Shown: positions 49,352 to 59,000 of the stretch, piece after piece
How positions within the stretch are numbered: position 1 is the first letter of the stretch
Layout of the letters: each line of letters begins with the position of its first letter
Assembly (NCBI GenBank): GCA_024698585.1
Contig: JAILRB010000064.1
Coordinates: 62,001 to 126,000 of the forward strand
Source: Eubacterium sp.
GTDB lineage: Bacteria; Bacillota; Clostridia; Lachnospirales; Lachnospiraceae
Reading direction: 5' to 3'
Length of the DNA stretch: 64,000 nucleotides
Made by a program: the position numbers and the translations under genes
The notes under the pieces: generated by a model
Database searches by the model: none
Told to the model about the DNA's origin: nothing
What the model saw: only the letters and a program-made list of their open reading frames with translations

Positions 49352-49463
49352 GTAAAAAATGAAAAAAACAGGGAGGAGTCTGTCTTTATTTTTCCGGAAA
49401 GATATGGTATTCTATTCCTAGCGCAAAAAATCAAAGAGGAAAGGCTCTTTATAGAGAAGGTAC

Positions 49464-50168
49464 ATGAAGATGAATCGTGTTTTACTGAAACTGAGTGGAG
49501 AAGCTCTTGCAGGAGATAAGAAGACCGGGTTCGATGAGGAGACTTGTGTAGCGGTAGCAAAGCAGGTTAAGAAAATCGTGGATCAGGGTGTTCAGGTTGC
49601 CATCGTAATTGGTGGAGGAAATTTCTGGAGAGGTCGAACCAGTAATAAGATAGATCGTCCTAAGGCTGACGGAATCGGAATGCTTGCTACGATTATGAAT
49701 TGTATGTATGTGTCCGAAATTTTCAGAACGGAAGGAATGGATACGAATATTTATACCCCGTTCTTATGCGGTACATGGACGAAGTTATTTTCAAAGGATG
49801 AAGCAGTGTCTGACTTACAGGCCGGAAAGGTGATTTTCTTTGCCGGAGGAACAGGACATCCGTATTTTTCAACAGATATGTCTATGGTGCTTCGTGCCAT
49901 TGAAATCGAAGCAGATTGCATCCTGGGTGCAAAAGCAGTGGATGGAGTTTATGACAGTGATCCGGCAACGAATCCGGACGCGAAGAAATATGATGAACTT
50001 CCTATTTCTAAAATTGTGGATGAAAGATTGGGAGTCATTGATTTGGCAGCCAGTGTCCTGGCAATGGAAAATAAGATGCCGATGCTTCTTTTCGGGTTGA
50101 ATGAAGAAAACAGTATTGAACGTGCAGCCTGCGGAGAAAAGATTGGAACAAAGATCACAGTGGAATAA
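49464..50168 (+). CDS. pyrH: UMP kinase
   Basis: 234 residues, amino acid kinase family: VLLKLSGEALAG, VIGGGNFWRGR, and the DGVYDSDPATNPDAKKYDEL segment shared by bacterial UMP kinases. It makes UDP and is allosterically controlled by GTP and UTP. ATG 49464 or ATG 49470 are both possible; AGAAGG lies six bases before the first. It begins the conserved pyrH-frr-uppS-cdsA-dxr-rseP-ispG-polC run. Confidence 0.97.
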   Translation: MKMNRVLLKLSGEALAGDKKTGFDEETCVAVAKQVKKIVDQGVQVAIVIGGGNFWRGRTSNKIDRPKADGIGMLATIMNCMYVSEIFRTEGMDTNIYTPFLCGTWTKLFSKDEAVSDLQAGKVIFFAGGTGHPYFSTDMSMVLRAIEIEADCILGAKAVDGVYDSDPATNPDAKKYDELPISKIVDERLGVIDLAASVLAMENKMPMLLFGLNEENSIERAACGEKIGTKITVE

Positions 50169-50195
50169 AGAAAAGAGAGATAAAGGAGTAGAATA

Positions 50196-50750
50196 ATGGA
50201 AGAATTAATGATGGTATATGATGAAAAAATGGAAAAATCCTTAAATAACTTACAGGAAGAATTTTCGACAATCCGAGCAGGAAGAGCAAATCCTCATGTA
50301 TTAGATAAAATCAAGGTAGATTATTATGGTTCTCCGACACCATTGCAGCAGGTGGGAAATATTTCCGTTCCGGAAGCCAGAATGATTTGTATTCAGCCTT
50401 GGGATGCTTCCTTATTAAAAGAAATTGAAAAAGCAATTAACCTTTCTGATGTGGGAATCAATCCGACCAACGACGGTAAAGTAATTCGTTTGGTATTTCC
50501 TGAATTAACAGAAGAACGCAGAAAAGAATTGGTAAAAGATATTAAGAAGAGAGGCGAAAGCGCTAAGGTAGCCATTCGTAACATCAGAAGAGATGCAAAC
50601 GATGCCATTAAGAAAAAAGGAAAAGAAGATGGTATCTCAGAAGATGAAATTAAAGAGTATCAGGATGATGTACAGAAAAAGACAGATGCATTCATCAAGA
50701 AAATCGATGATGCGGTTGCTGCAAAGTCAGACGAAATCATGACAGTATAA
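50196..50750 (+). CDS. frr: Ribosome recycling factor
   Basis: 184 residues, the standard length. Conserved segments are LQEEFSTIRAGRANPHVLDKI, YGSPTPLQQVGNISVPEARM and LTEERRKELVKDIKKRGESAKVAIRNIRRDA. It splits post-termination ribosomes together with EF-G. It is 27 bases after pyrH, and AAGGAG lies upstream of the ATG. Confidence 0.98.
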   Translation: MEELMMVYDEKMEKSLNNLQEEFSTIRAGRANPHVLDKIKVDYYGSPTPLQQVGNISVPEARMICIQPWDASLLKEIEKAINLSDVGINPTNDGKVIRLVFPELTEERRKELVKDIKKRGESAKVAIRNIRRDANDAIKKKGKEDGISEDEIKEYQDDVQKKTDAFIKKIDDAVAAKSDEIMTV

Positions 50751-50763
50751 TTTACGTTAGAAA

Positions 50764-50799
50764 AGAGGAAACAATTTGTTTCCTCTATTTTCGCTTTTT
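50764..50799 (+). terminator. Terminator-like hairpin between frr and uppS
   Basis: AGAGGAAAC / GTTTCCTCT (9 bp) followed by ATTTTCGCTTTTTT. As the downstream genes have no clear promoter of their own, it is probably a partial terminator. Confidence 0.6.
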
Positions 50800-50829
50800 T
50801 ACTATTAGCAAAAAAACGGGAGGAACACC

Positions 50830-51561
50830 ATGGCAAAGAAAATTGATATGACGGGATTGAACATTCCGAATCATGTTGCAATTATTTTAGATGGAAACGG
50901 CAGATGGGCGAAGAAGAGACATTTGCCAAGAAATGCAGGACATAGAGCCGGTGCAAAAACAGTAGAGAAAATCATTGAAGATGCACATCATATGGGGGTA
51001 AAGTATCTGACGATGTACGCTTTCTCCACAGAAAACTGGAATCGTCCGGAAGACGAAGTAAAGGCATTGATGAAGTTACTTCGTAATTACTTACAGGATT
51101 GTATTAATCAGGCGAATAAGAATGAAATGCGTGTTCGCGTCATTGGAGATAAGAGCCGACTAGATGCTGACATTGTGGAAAAAATCAAAGAATTGGAAGA
51201 AAAGTCCAAGGATAATCCGGGAATCAACTTTACGTTGGCCTTGAATTATGGAAGCCGTGATGAAATCAGACGTGCGGTTCAGGGAATTGCAGAGGATGTG
51301 AAAAACGGAAGTCTGGCACCGGAAGATATTTCCGAAAAGACCATTAGTGAATATCTGGACACGGCAGGAATTCCAGATCCGGATTTGTTAATCCGTACTA
51401 GCGGAGAAATCAGATTGTCTAATTACCTGTTGTGGCAGCTGGCCTATACAGAATTCTATTTTACCGATGTTTTATGGCCGGACTTTAATGCAGAGGAATT
51501 AAAGAAAGCAATCGAACAATATAATCGCAGAGACCGAAGATACGGAGGAGTGAAATCATGA
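50830..51561 (+). CDS. uppS: Undecaprenyl diphosphate synthase (isoprenyl transferase)
   Basis: 243 residues, cis-prenyltransferase: HVAIILDGNGRWAKKR (active Asp), the LTMYAFSTENWNRP segment, and the C-terminal LIRTSGEIRLSNYLLWQLAYTEFYF. It makes the C55 lipid carrier for wall and surface glycans, including, if real, the lipid-linked donor of the N-glycosylation island. ATG 50830 follows GGGAGG. It overlaps cdsA by four bases. Confidence 0.97.
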   Translation: MAKKIDMTGLNIPNHVAIILDGNGRWAKKRHLPRNAGHRAGAKTVEKIIEDAHHMGVKYLTMYAFSTENWNRPEDEVKALMKLLRNYLQDCINQANKNEMRVRVIGDKSRLDADIVEKIKELEEKSKDNPGINFTLALNYGSRDEIRRAVQGIAEDVKNGSLAPEDISEKTISEYLDTAGIPDPDLLIRTSGEIRLSNYLLWQLAYTEFYFTDVLWPDFNAEELKKAIEQYNRRDRRYGGVKS

Positions 51562-52400
51562 TCAGTAAATTTGCAAATAAATCCTTTTTCCTGAGACTGG
51601 GAAGTGGAATCTGTCTGATTGCCCTGATTTTGGGAGCCATTATTCCGGGTGGATGTATTTTACTGGCGGCCAGTCTTTTAGTATCTTTGATTGGTGTCTT
51701 TGAATTATATCGAGTGCTGGGCATTGAAAAGCGAAGCCTTGGATTTACCGGATACCTGTTTACACTTTTGTATTATCTGGCAATTTATTACAGCTCTCGC
51801 AACTTTTACATTATGATGCCTTTATTAGTTCTGTTCTTAATCTGCTTACTGGCGCAATATGTGTTTACATTCCCGAATTTTAAGACGCAGGATGTTTCCA
51901 ATGCATTCATGGGGATGATTTATGCAGGAGTAATGTTGTCATTTATCTATTTTCTTCGTGAGCAGGTAAGTGGACAGTATTTCGTATGGCTCATTTTCCT
52001 GAGTTCCTGGGGGAGTGATACCTGTGCTTATGTGGCAGGGGTTGCTTTCGGAAAGCATAAAATGGCACCGGTTCTCAGCCCGAAAAAATCTATTGAAGGT
52101 GCAGTAGGTGGTGTCATTGGTGCAGCGACTTTAGGGGCGATTTACGGAGCTGTTTTTTCGGAAAAGATTTCATTACCTGTAAAACCGGCCATTGCTTTTG
52201 CTGTCATTTGTGCTGTTGGAGCATTGGTTTCCATGGTGGGAGATTTAGCGGCATCGGCGATTAAGCGAGACCATGAGATTAAGGATTACAGTAATCTCAT
52301 TCCGGGACATGGTGGAATTATGGATCGATTTGACAGTGTTATCTATGTAGCACCAATTATCTGGATGCTTTTAGGATTGGTACAGGAATTCATTAGTTAA
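51558..52400 (+). CDS. cdsA: Phosphatidate cytidylyltransferase
   Basis: 280 residues with about eight membrane spans. The active region SDTCAYVAGVAFGKHKMAPVLSPKKSIEGAVGG and the C-terminal signature KRDHEIKDYSNLIPGHGGIMDRFDS are complete. It makes CDP-diacylglycerol for phospholipid synthesis. It overlaps uppS by four bases. Confidence 0.97.
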   Translation: MISKFANKSFFLRLGSGICLIALILGAIIPGGCILLAASLLVSLIGVFELYRVLGIEKRSLGFTGYLFTLLYYLAIYYSSRNFYIMMPLLVLFLICLLAQYVFTFPNFKTQDVSNAFMGMIYAGVMLSFIYFLREQVSGQYFVWLIFLSSWGSDTCAYVAGVAFGKHKMAPVLSPKKSIEGAVGGVIGAATLGAIYGAVFSEKISLPVKPAIAFAVICAVGALVSMVGDLAASAIKRDHEIKDYSNLIPGHGGIMDRFDSVIYVAPIIWMLLGLVQEFIS

Positions 52401-52422
52401 TATGGAGTGAAAGAAATATACA

Positions 52423-53568
52423 ATGAAGAATATAGCAATTTTAGGTTCCACGGGTTCCATTGGAACACAGACCTTGGAAATTGTCCGTGGAAATGATGAC
52501 CTGAATGTGGTATCCATTGCCGCAGGGTCCAATATAATAAAATTAGAGGAACAGATTCGGGAATTTCAGCCGAAGCTGGTTTGTGTTTTTGATGAAAAAG
52601 CTGCCGCACAGTTAAAAGTGGCTGTGGCAGATTGTAACGTGAAGGTTGTGTCCGGAATGGACGGATTGATTGAGGCGGCAACGATTTCAGAAGCGGAAAT
52701 TGTTGTAACTGCTTTTGTTGGAATGATTGGAATCAGACCAACCCTGGAAGCAATTCGCGCAGGAAAGGATATTGCACTGGCTAATAAGGAAACTCTGGTG
52801 ACTGCAGGTCATTTAGTGATGCAGGCAGCAAAAGAGCAGGGAGTGAAAATATTACCTGTGGACAGTGAACACAGTGCAATTTTCCAGTCATTAAACGGAG
52901 AAAACCCGAAAGAAATCGATAAGATTTTATTGACTGCTTCCGGTGGACCATTCCGTGGATGGACCAGAGAGCAGATGAAAAAGGTTCAGGTGGAAGATGC
53001 ATTAAAGCATCCGAACTGGGCGATGGGACAAAAAATTACCATCGATTCGTCTACAATGGTAAACAAAGGGTTAGAAGTAATTGAAGCGAAGTGGTTGTTT
53101 GATACGGAATTATCCGACATTCAGGTAGTTGTACAGCCGCAAAGCCTGATTCACTCCATGGTACAGTTTAAAGATGGAGGGATTATTGCTCAGCTGGGAA
53201 CGCCGGATATGAAACTGCCGATTCAGTATGCGTTATATTATCCGGAACGAAGATTCCTTCCGGGAGAACGAGTGGATTTCGCGAAGATTGGACAGATTAC
53301 CTTTGAAGCACCGGATTTGGAAAACTTTCCGGGATTGGCACTGGCTTATAAAGCCGGCAAGCTGGGGGGCTCTATGCCGACTGTATTTAATGCGGCAAAT
53401 GAACGTGCTGTTGCACTTTTCTTAGGAAGAAAGATTCCTTATTTGGAAATCATCGACTTAATTCAGGAATGTATGGAAAATCATACGATTATAGAACATC
53501 CGTCTGTTGCGCAGATTCTGGAAACAGAACAGAGTGTTTATGAGATGATTGACAGAAAACATCGATAA
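52423..53568 (+). CDS. dxr: 1-deoxy-D-xylulose 5-phosphate reductoisomerase
   Basis: 381 residues. N-terminal NADPH site ILGSTGSIGTQTLEIV, substrate-site LANKETLVTAG, the metal-binding PVDSEHSAIFQ and the SGGPF flap. It commits DXP to the MEP isoprenoid pathway, which also contains ispG two genes downstream, so the operon feeds UppS. Confidence 0.97.
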   Translation: MKNIAILGSTGSIGTQTLEIVRGNDDLNVVSIAAGSNIIKLEEQIREFQPKLVCVFDEKAAAQLKVAVADCNVKVVSGMDGLIEAATISEAEIVVTAFVGMIGIRPTLEAIRAGKDIALANKETLVTAGHLVMQAAKEQGVKILPVDSEHSAIFQSLNGENPKEIDKILLTASGGPFRGWTREQMKKVQVEDALKHPNWAMGQKITIDSSTMVNKGLEVIEAKWLFDTELSDIQVVVQPQSLIHSMVQFKDGGIIAQLGTPDMKLPIQYALYYPERRFLPGERVDFAKIGQITFEAPDLENFPGLALAYKAGKLGGSMPTVFNAANERAVALFLGRKIPYLEIIDLIQECMENHTIIEHPSVAQILETEQSVYEMIDRKHR

Positions 53569-53597
53569 AAATTGTGGCTGTCTAAGGCGGCGAAGAA

Positions 53598-54926
53598 ATG
53601 GAGAGTAGTATGCAGACTTTTATTAGTATTGTCATTGCGCTGATTATTTTCAGTTTGTTAGTTATATTTCACGAATTTGGTCATTTTATTGTGGCCAGAA
53701 AATGTGGAGTAACCGTAAATGAATTTTCTGTGGGAATGGGACCAAGAATTGTAAGCCACGTGGCGAAAAGCGGAACCAGATATTCCCTGAAAGCTTTACC
53801 TTTTGGTGGCTCCTGCGCCATGCTGGGAGAAGACGAGGATAATGCAGAGGAGGGATCCTTTAATTCGAAACCTTTATGGGCGAGAATGGCGATTGTTTTT
53901 GCAGGACCGTTCTTTAACTTTATTCTTGCATTTTTAATGGCACTTCTTTTTGTAGGATTTAATGGAACTGATCCGGCTTATGTTGTACAGGTGAAAGAAG
54001 GAAGTGCTGCCGAAAAGGCCGGATTGCAGAAGGGGGATCGGATTACCGGATTTAATGGAGAAAGTATTTCCATCGGTCGAGAAATTTATTTGGAAGAATT
54101 TATAAATCCAATCGGCGAAAAAGACACCGTTCAGTTAACGGTTAAGCGAAATGGAAAAACGAAAAAGTTTACCTATAAACCGGATTCGGAAAAGAAACCG
54201 ATGCTTGGAATCACCTACTCCGGTGGAGAAAATCCTGTGATGATTCAGAGTGTCGTTGAAAATTCGGCGATGAAGAAAGCTGGAGCTTTGCCGGGAGATA
54301 CCATAGTGGAAATGAATGGCGAAGAAATTAAGACTGGAAAGCAGTTTATGGAAACCATGGCTTCTTATCAGGGAAAAGACTTTGAAACGACAGATTTTGA
54401 AATCGTATTAGACCGAAACGGAAAAAAGATTCCGGTAAAGGTAAAACCAGAAGTATCACGCATTTATGATATTGGATTCTATTATAATATGCACGGGGAA
54501 AAACAGTCTGCGGCAGGCGTTGTGAAATATAGTCTCGTGGAAACGAAATATGTGATTAAGGTTGTCGTTAAGGGTCTGAAAAAATTAGTTACGGGTCAGG
54601 TGTCGGCGGATGAAATCTCCGGACCGGTTGGAATCGTTGACTCCATTGGGGACACATATACCAGTACCAAGAAAATGGGAGCATCTGTGACGTTCTTCTC
54701 CCTTTTAAGTCTTGCAATTATGTTAAGTGCAAACTTAGGGGTTATGAATCTGTTGCCGATTCCGGCATTGGATGGTGGAAGATTGTTATTGTATCTGGTG
54801 GAACTGGTAATCAGAAAGCCGATTCCAAAGGATAAAGAAGGAATGATTCATTTTGTTGGGTTTATTCTTTTAATGGGATTAATGGTATTTTTAATCTTTA
54901 ATGACGTTCGTAAGATATTCTTCTAA
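53598..54926 (+). CDS. rseP: Site-2 membrane protease RseP/RasP
   Basis: 442 residues. Zinc motif HEFGH (about residues 26-30) in the first membrane helix, FGGSCAMLGEDE, two PDZ domains (VKEGSAAEKAGLQKGDRI and VVENSAMKKAGALPGDTI), and the third metal ligand in NLLPIPALDGGR near the C-terminus. It cleaves anti-sigma factors and leftover signal peptides in the membrane. ATG 53598 or 53610 are both possible; GGCGGCGAAG lies before the first. Confidence 0.95.
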   Translation: MESSMQTFISIVIALIIFSLLVIFHEFGHFIVARKCGVTVNEFSVGMGPRIVSHVAKSGTRYSLKALPFGGSCAMLGEDEDNAEEGSFNSKPLWARMAIVFAGPFFNFILAFLMALLFVGFNGTDPAYVVQVKEGSAAEKAGLQKGDRITGFNGESISIGREIYLEEFINPIGEKDTVQLTVKRNGKTKKFTYKPDSEKKPMLGITYSGGENPVMIQSVVENSAMKKAGALPGDTIVEMNGEEIKTGKQFMETMASYQGKDFETTDFEIVLDRNGKKIPVKVKPEVSRIYDIGFYYNMHGEKQSAAGVVKYSLVETKYVIKVVVKGLKKLVTGQVSADEISGPVGIVDSIGDTYTSTKKMGASVTFFSLLSLAIMLSANLGVMNLLPIPALDGGRLLLYLVELVIRKPIPKDKEGMIHFVGFILLMGLMVFLIFNDVRKIFF

Positions 54927-54952
54927 GAATGAATAGAAGTAAGAGGTGGAAG

Positions 54953-56011
54953 ATGTTTAGAGAGCATACAAAGGAAATAAAAATTGGAAATAAAGTCATT
55001 GGTGGTGGAAATCCGATTATGATTCAGTCCATGACTAATACAAAAACTGAAGATGTGGAAGCGACAGTTGCACAGATTTTGGAACTGGAAGCAGCCGGAT
55101 GTGACATTATCCGTTGTGCGGTTCCGACCATGGAAGCGGCGGAAGCATTAAAGGAAATTAAAAAGCAGATTCACATTCCATTGGTGGCAGATATTCACTT
55201 TGATTACAGACTTGCTATTGCTGCTATGGAAAACGGCGCAGATAAGATTAGAATCAATCCGGGAAACATTGGAAGTCTTGACCGCGTAAAAGCGGTAGTG
55301 GATGTTGCGAAAGAAAAAAATATTCCGATTCGTGTGGGCGTAAACAGCGGTTCTTTGGAAAAGCATATTTTGGAAAAATACGGAAAAGTAACTGCAGAAG
55401 GAATTGTGGAAAGTGCACTGGATAAAGTAAAAATCATCGAAGATTTGGGATATGATAATCTGGTAATCAGTATTAAATCCTCAGATGTCATGATGTGCGT
55501 GAAAGCCCATGAACTGATTGCAGAAAAGACGAAATATCCACTTCATGTTGGAATTACGGAATCCGGAACTATTATTTCCGGAAACATTAAATCTTCCATT
55601 GGACTGGGACTGATTTTAAATCAGGGAATCGGAGATACCATTCGTGTTTCGTTGACTGGAAATCCTGTGGAAGAAATAAAGAGTGCGAAATTGATTTTAA
55701 AAACATTAGGACTTCGAACCGGAGGGATTTCGGTTGTGTCCTGTCCGACTTGCGGAAGAACACAGATTGACTTAATTGATTTGGCAAATCGTGTAGAAAC
55801 CATGGTCACAAAGTATGACCATTTGAATATTAAAGTCGCAGTGATGGGCTGCGTGGTAAATGGTCCGGGCGAAGCCAGAGAAGCAGATATTGGAATTGCC
55901 GGAGGAAAAGGCGAAGGTCTTTTAATTAAAGCAGGAGAAGTAGTAAAGAAAGTTCCGGAAGAGAACCTGTTAGAGGTTTTGGAAGAAGAATTAAAAAACT
56001 GGGGTAGATAA
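54953..56011 (+). CDS. ispG: 4-hydroxy-3-methylbut-2-enyl diphosphate synthase IspG (GcpE)
   Basis: 352 residues: TIM barrel beginning IGGGNPIMIQSMTNT, then the C-terminal Fe-S domain with CPTCGRT and GCVVNGPGEA, which hold the three cluster cysteines and the Glu. It reduces MEcPP to HMBPP in the MEP pathway. ATG 54953 with GAGGTGG just upstream fits the family start better than ATG 54929. It takes the place held by proS between rasP and polC in Bacillus. Confidence 0.95.
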   Translation: MFREHTKEIKIGNKVIGGGNPIMIQSMTNTKTEDVEATVAQILELEAAGCDIIRCAVPTMEAAEALKEIKKQIHIPLVADIHFDYRLAIAAMENGADKIRINPGNIGSLDRVKAVVDVAKEKNIPIRVGVNSGSLEKHILEKYGKVTAEGIVESALDKVKIIEDLGYDNLVISIKSSDVMMCVKAHELIAEKTKYPLHVGITESGTIISGNIKSSIGLGLILNQGIGDTIRVSLTGNPVEEIKSAKLILKTLGLRTGGISVVSCPTCGRTQIDLIDLANRVETMVTKYDHLNIKVAVMGCVVNGPGEAREADIGIAGGKGEGLLIKAGEVVKKVPEENLLEVLEEELKNWGR

Positions 56012-56012
56012 A

Positions 56013-59000
56013 TTGGAAAGTAAGAGTTTTTATGATGTATTTCCTATGGCAGATTTATATGGAGATATTGCAGACATTTTTGAACATGTGCGTGTAACGA
56101 AGATTACGTCGAATGCGAAACATGACAAAATGCGCATCTATATCGAAAGCAGCAGACTTATTGATAAGTCTGCTATTTTGACTGTCCAAAATCATCTTGC
56201 AAAGGCATTAAAGACCGGCAAGAGAATCCATATTGAATTCATTGAAAAATACCATCTGTCAGAACAGTACACCTTAGAAAATCTTATGGATATTTATAAA
56301 GAAAGTTTAATCACTGAGCTGAATCTGAAAAGTCCTATTGTTGCCGCAATGTTTAAAAAGGCACCCATGTCCTTTGAAGGAAATAAGTTAATGATTGATT
56401 TGGCTGCAAATATTATTTCGGAATCCAGAATGAAAATCCTGAAAGAAACGTTGGAAGAAATCTTTGCCAATCGTTTTGAGATGCCGATTGAAGTGCAGAT
56501 TAAAAAGCGCCGTGAAGTGGGAAGACGTTTTTCGGAAATGAATGCGAAACGTCTGAGAAATGAAGTGGACGTATTACTCAGTAAGAGCCAGCCGGATAAA
56601 GAAGAAGATAAAGAAGAGGCAAAGGAAGAGCAGCGCCCGAAGAGACCTGCACAGACGAAAGCCAGTCGTTCCGATAATCCGGATGTGGTTTATGGAAAAG
56701 ACTTTAAGTTTGAGGAAGAAACAAAGCTTTCAGATGTTTTTGAAGGCACTGGGGAATGTGTAGTAAAAGGACAAATCATGACCATGGAAGAGCGGGAAAC
56801 CAGAACAGGAAAGTTCATCATCTCCATGGACATTACAGACTTCACCGACAGTATTGCCGTGAAAATGTTCCTTGCCAATGAAAACGTTCTGGCAGATTTT
56901 AAGGGAAAAGTGCGAAAAGGCTCCTTTGTACGAATCAAGGGTGTAGCGCTTTATGATACCTATGATAAACAGGTAGAAATCAGCCGTGTGGACGGAATGA
57001 AACTGATTGATAAATTTTCTACGGAAAAGAGAAAAGATACCGCAGTTGAAAAGCGTGTGGAACTTCATTGTCACACGAAGATGAGTGATATGGATGGTGT
57101 CAGTGACTGTGGAAAAATTGTTCGTCGTGCCTATGAATGGGGACATAAGGCCATTGCCATTACAGACCATGGTGTGGTACAGGCATTCCCGGACGCATGG
57201 CACACTTACTGTGACATTAAGAAGGAATGTAAAAAGGCCGGCAAGGAAATGGACTTTAAAGTGATTTACGGTGTGGAAGCATATCTGGTAGATGACTTAA
57301 AGGATATGATTGTGAATCCGAAAGGACAGAGCCTGAATGATACCTATGTGGTTTTCGATTTAGAAACCACTGGTTTTAGTGCCAGAGCAGACCGCATTAT
57401 TGAAATCGGTGCCGTAAAAGTGGTGAATGGAGGAATCGTGGATCGATTCAGTACTTTTGTCAATCCGGAAAGACCGATTCCATATCGAATTGAAAAGTTA
57501 ACCAGCATTAATGACAGTATGGTTATTAATGAACCGAAAATAGAAGAAGTATTACCGAAATTCATGGAATTTTGTGAAGGGGCCGTTATGGTTGCCCACA
57601 ATGCAGAATTTGATATGAGTTTTATTCGTGAGAACTGTATGCGCCAGAATCTTCCGTGCGATTTTACCATTGTTGATACAGTGGCAATGTCCCGATATCT
57701 GGTAATCGGACTTAGTAAATACAGATTAAACAATGTTGCCAAGGCATTAGGAATTCCACTGGATCATCATCACAGAGCCGTGGATGATGCGGAATGTACC
57801 GCCCTTATTTTCCAGAAACTCTGCAAGATGTTGGAAAACAAGGGGATTACCAATCTGGATGAGTTGAATACGGAAGGAAAGCAGTCTTCCAACCTGATTA
57901 GTAAGTTGCCTGCACACCATGCCATTATTCTTTGTAAGGATTTGGTGGGACGTGTGAATCTGTATAAACTGATTTCTATTTCCCATATTGATACCTTCTC
58001 AGGAAAGAAACCGAGAATCTTAAAGAGTGATTACCTGAAGCATAAAGAAGGATTGATGATTGGAAGTGCCTGTGAGGCAGGGGAATTGTATCAGGCGATT
58101 CTTCATGGAAAACCGGAGCAGGAAATTGCAAGACTGGCAGAATTCTATGATTATTTTGAGGTGCAGCCGTTAGGAAATAATGCCTTCATGTTAAAGACCG
58201 GAAATCCGGAGATTGATGAGCGAAAGAAATTCCTGGTTGATTCCGTGGAAGAATTACAGAATATTAATAAAAAGATTATCGATTTAGGAAAGAAATTCGA
58301 TAAGATGACTGTGGCAACCTGTGACGTACATTTTCTGGATCCGGAGGATGAAATTTACCGCCGAATCATTCAGTGCGGACAGGGATTTAAAGATGCGGAT
58401 AATCAGCCACCGCTTTATTTGAGAACCACGGAGGAAATGTTAAAAGAGTTCGACTATCTGGACAGTGACCTGGCAGAGGAAATTGTCATCAAGAATCCAC
58501 AGAAAATTGCAGACATGATTGATGATATTTCTCCGATTCATCCGGATAAGTGTCCACCGGTATTGGAAAACTCAGAAGAAAATCTCAGAAAAATCTGTTT
58601 TGATAAAGCGCATAACATGTATGGGGAAAAAATTCCGAAAATTGTAGAAGACCGATTGGAAATCGAATTGGATTCCATCATTGGTAACGGCTACGCGGTA
58701 ATGTATATCATGGCTCAGCGTCTTGTATGGAAATCCAATGAAGACGGATATCTGGTAGGATCCAGAGGTTCCGTAGGTTCCTCCTTTGCTGCAACCATGT
58801 CCGGTATCACGGAATGTAATCCATTACAACCACATTATTACTGTGAGCATTGTAAGAGTTCCATTTTCCAGGATGAATACTCCATGACGAAAGATGGAGC
58901 AGATATGGAACTGGTTCAGAAGATGCAGAAGGATATTCGTGAAGTCCGTGAAGAGTGTGGTGTAGGATTTGACCTTCCGGATGGAATCTGTCCATGCTGC

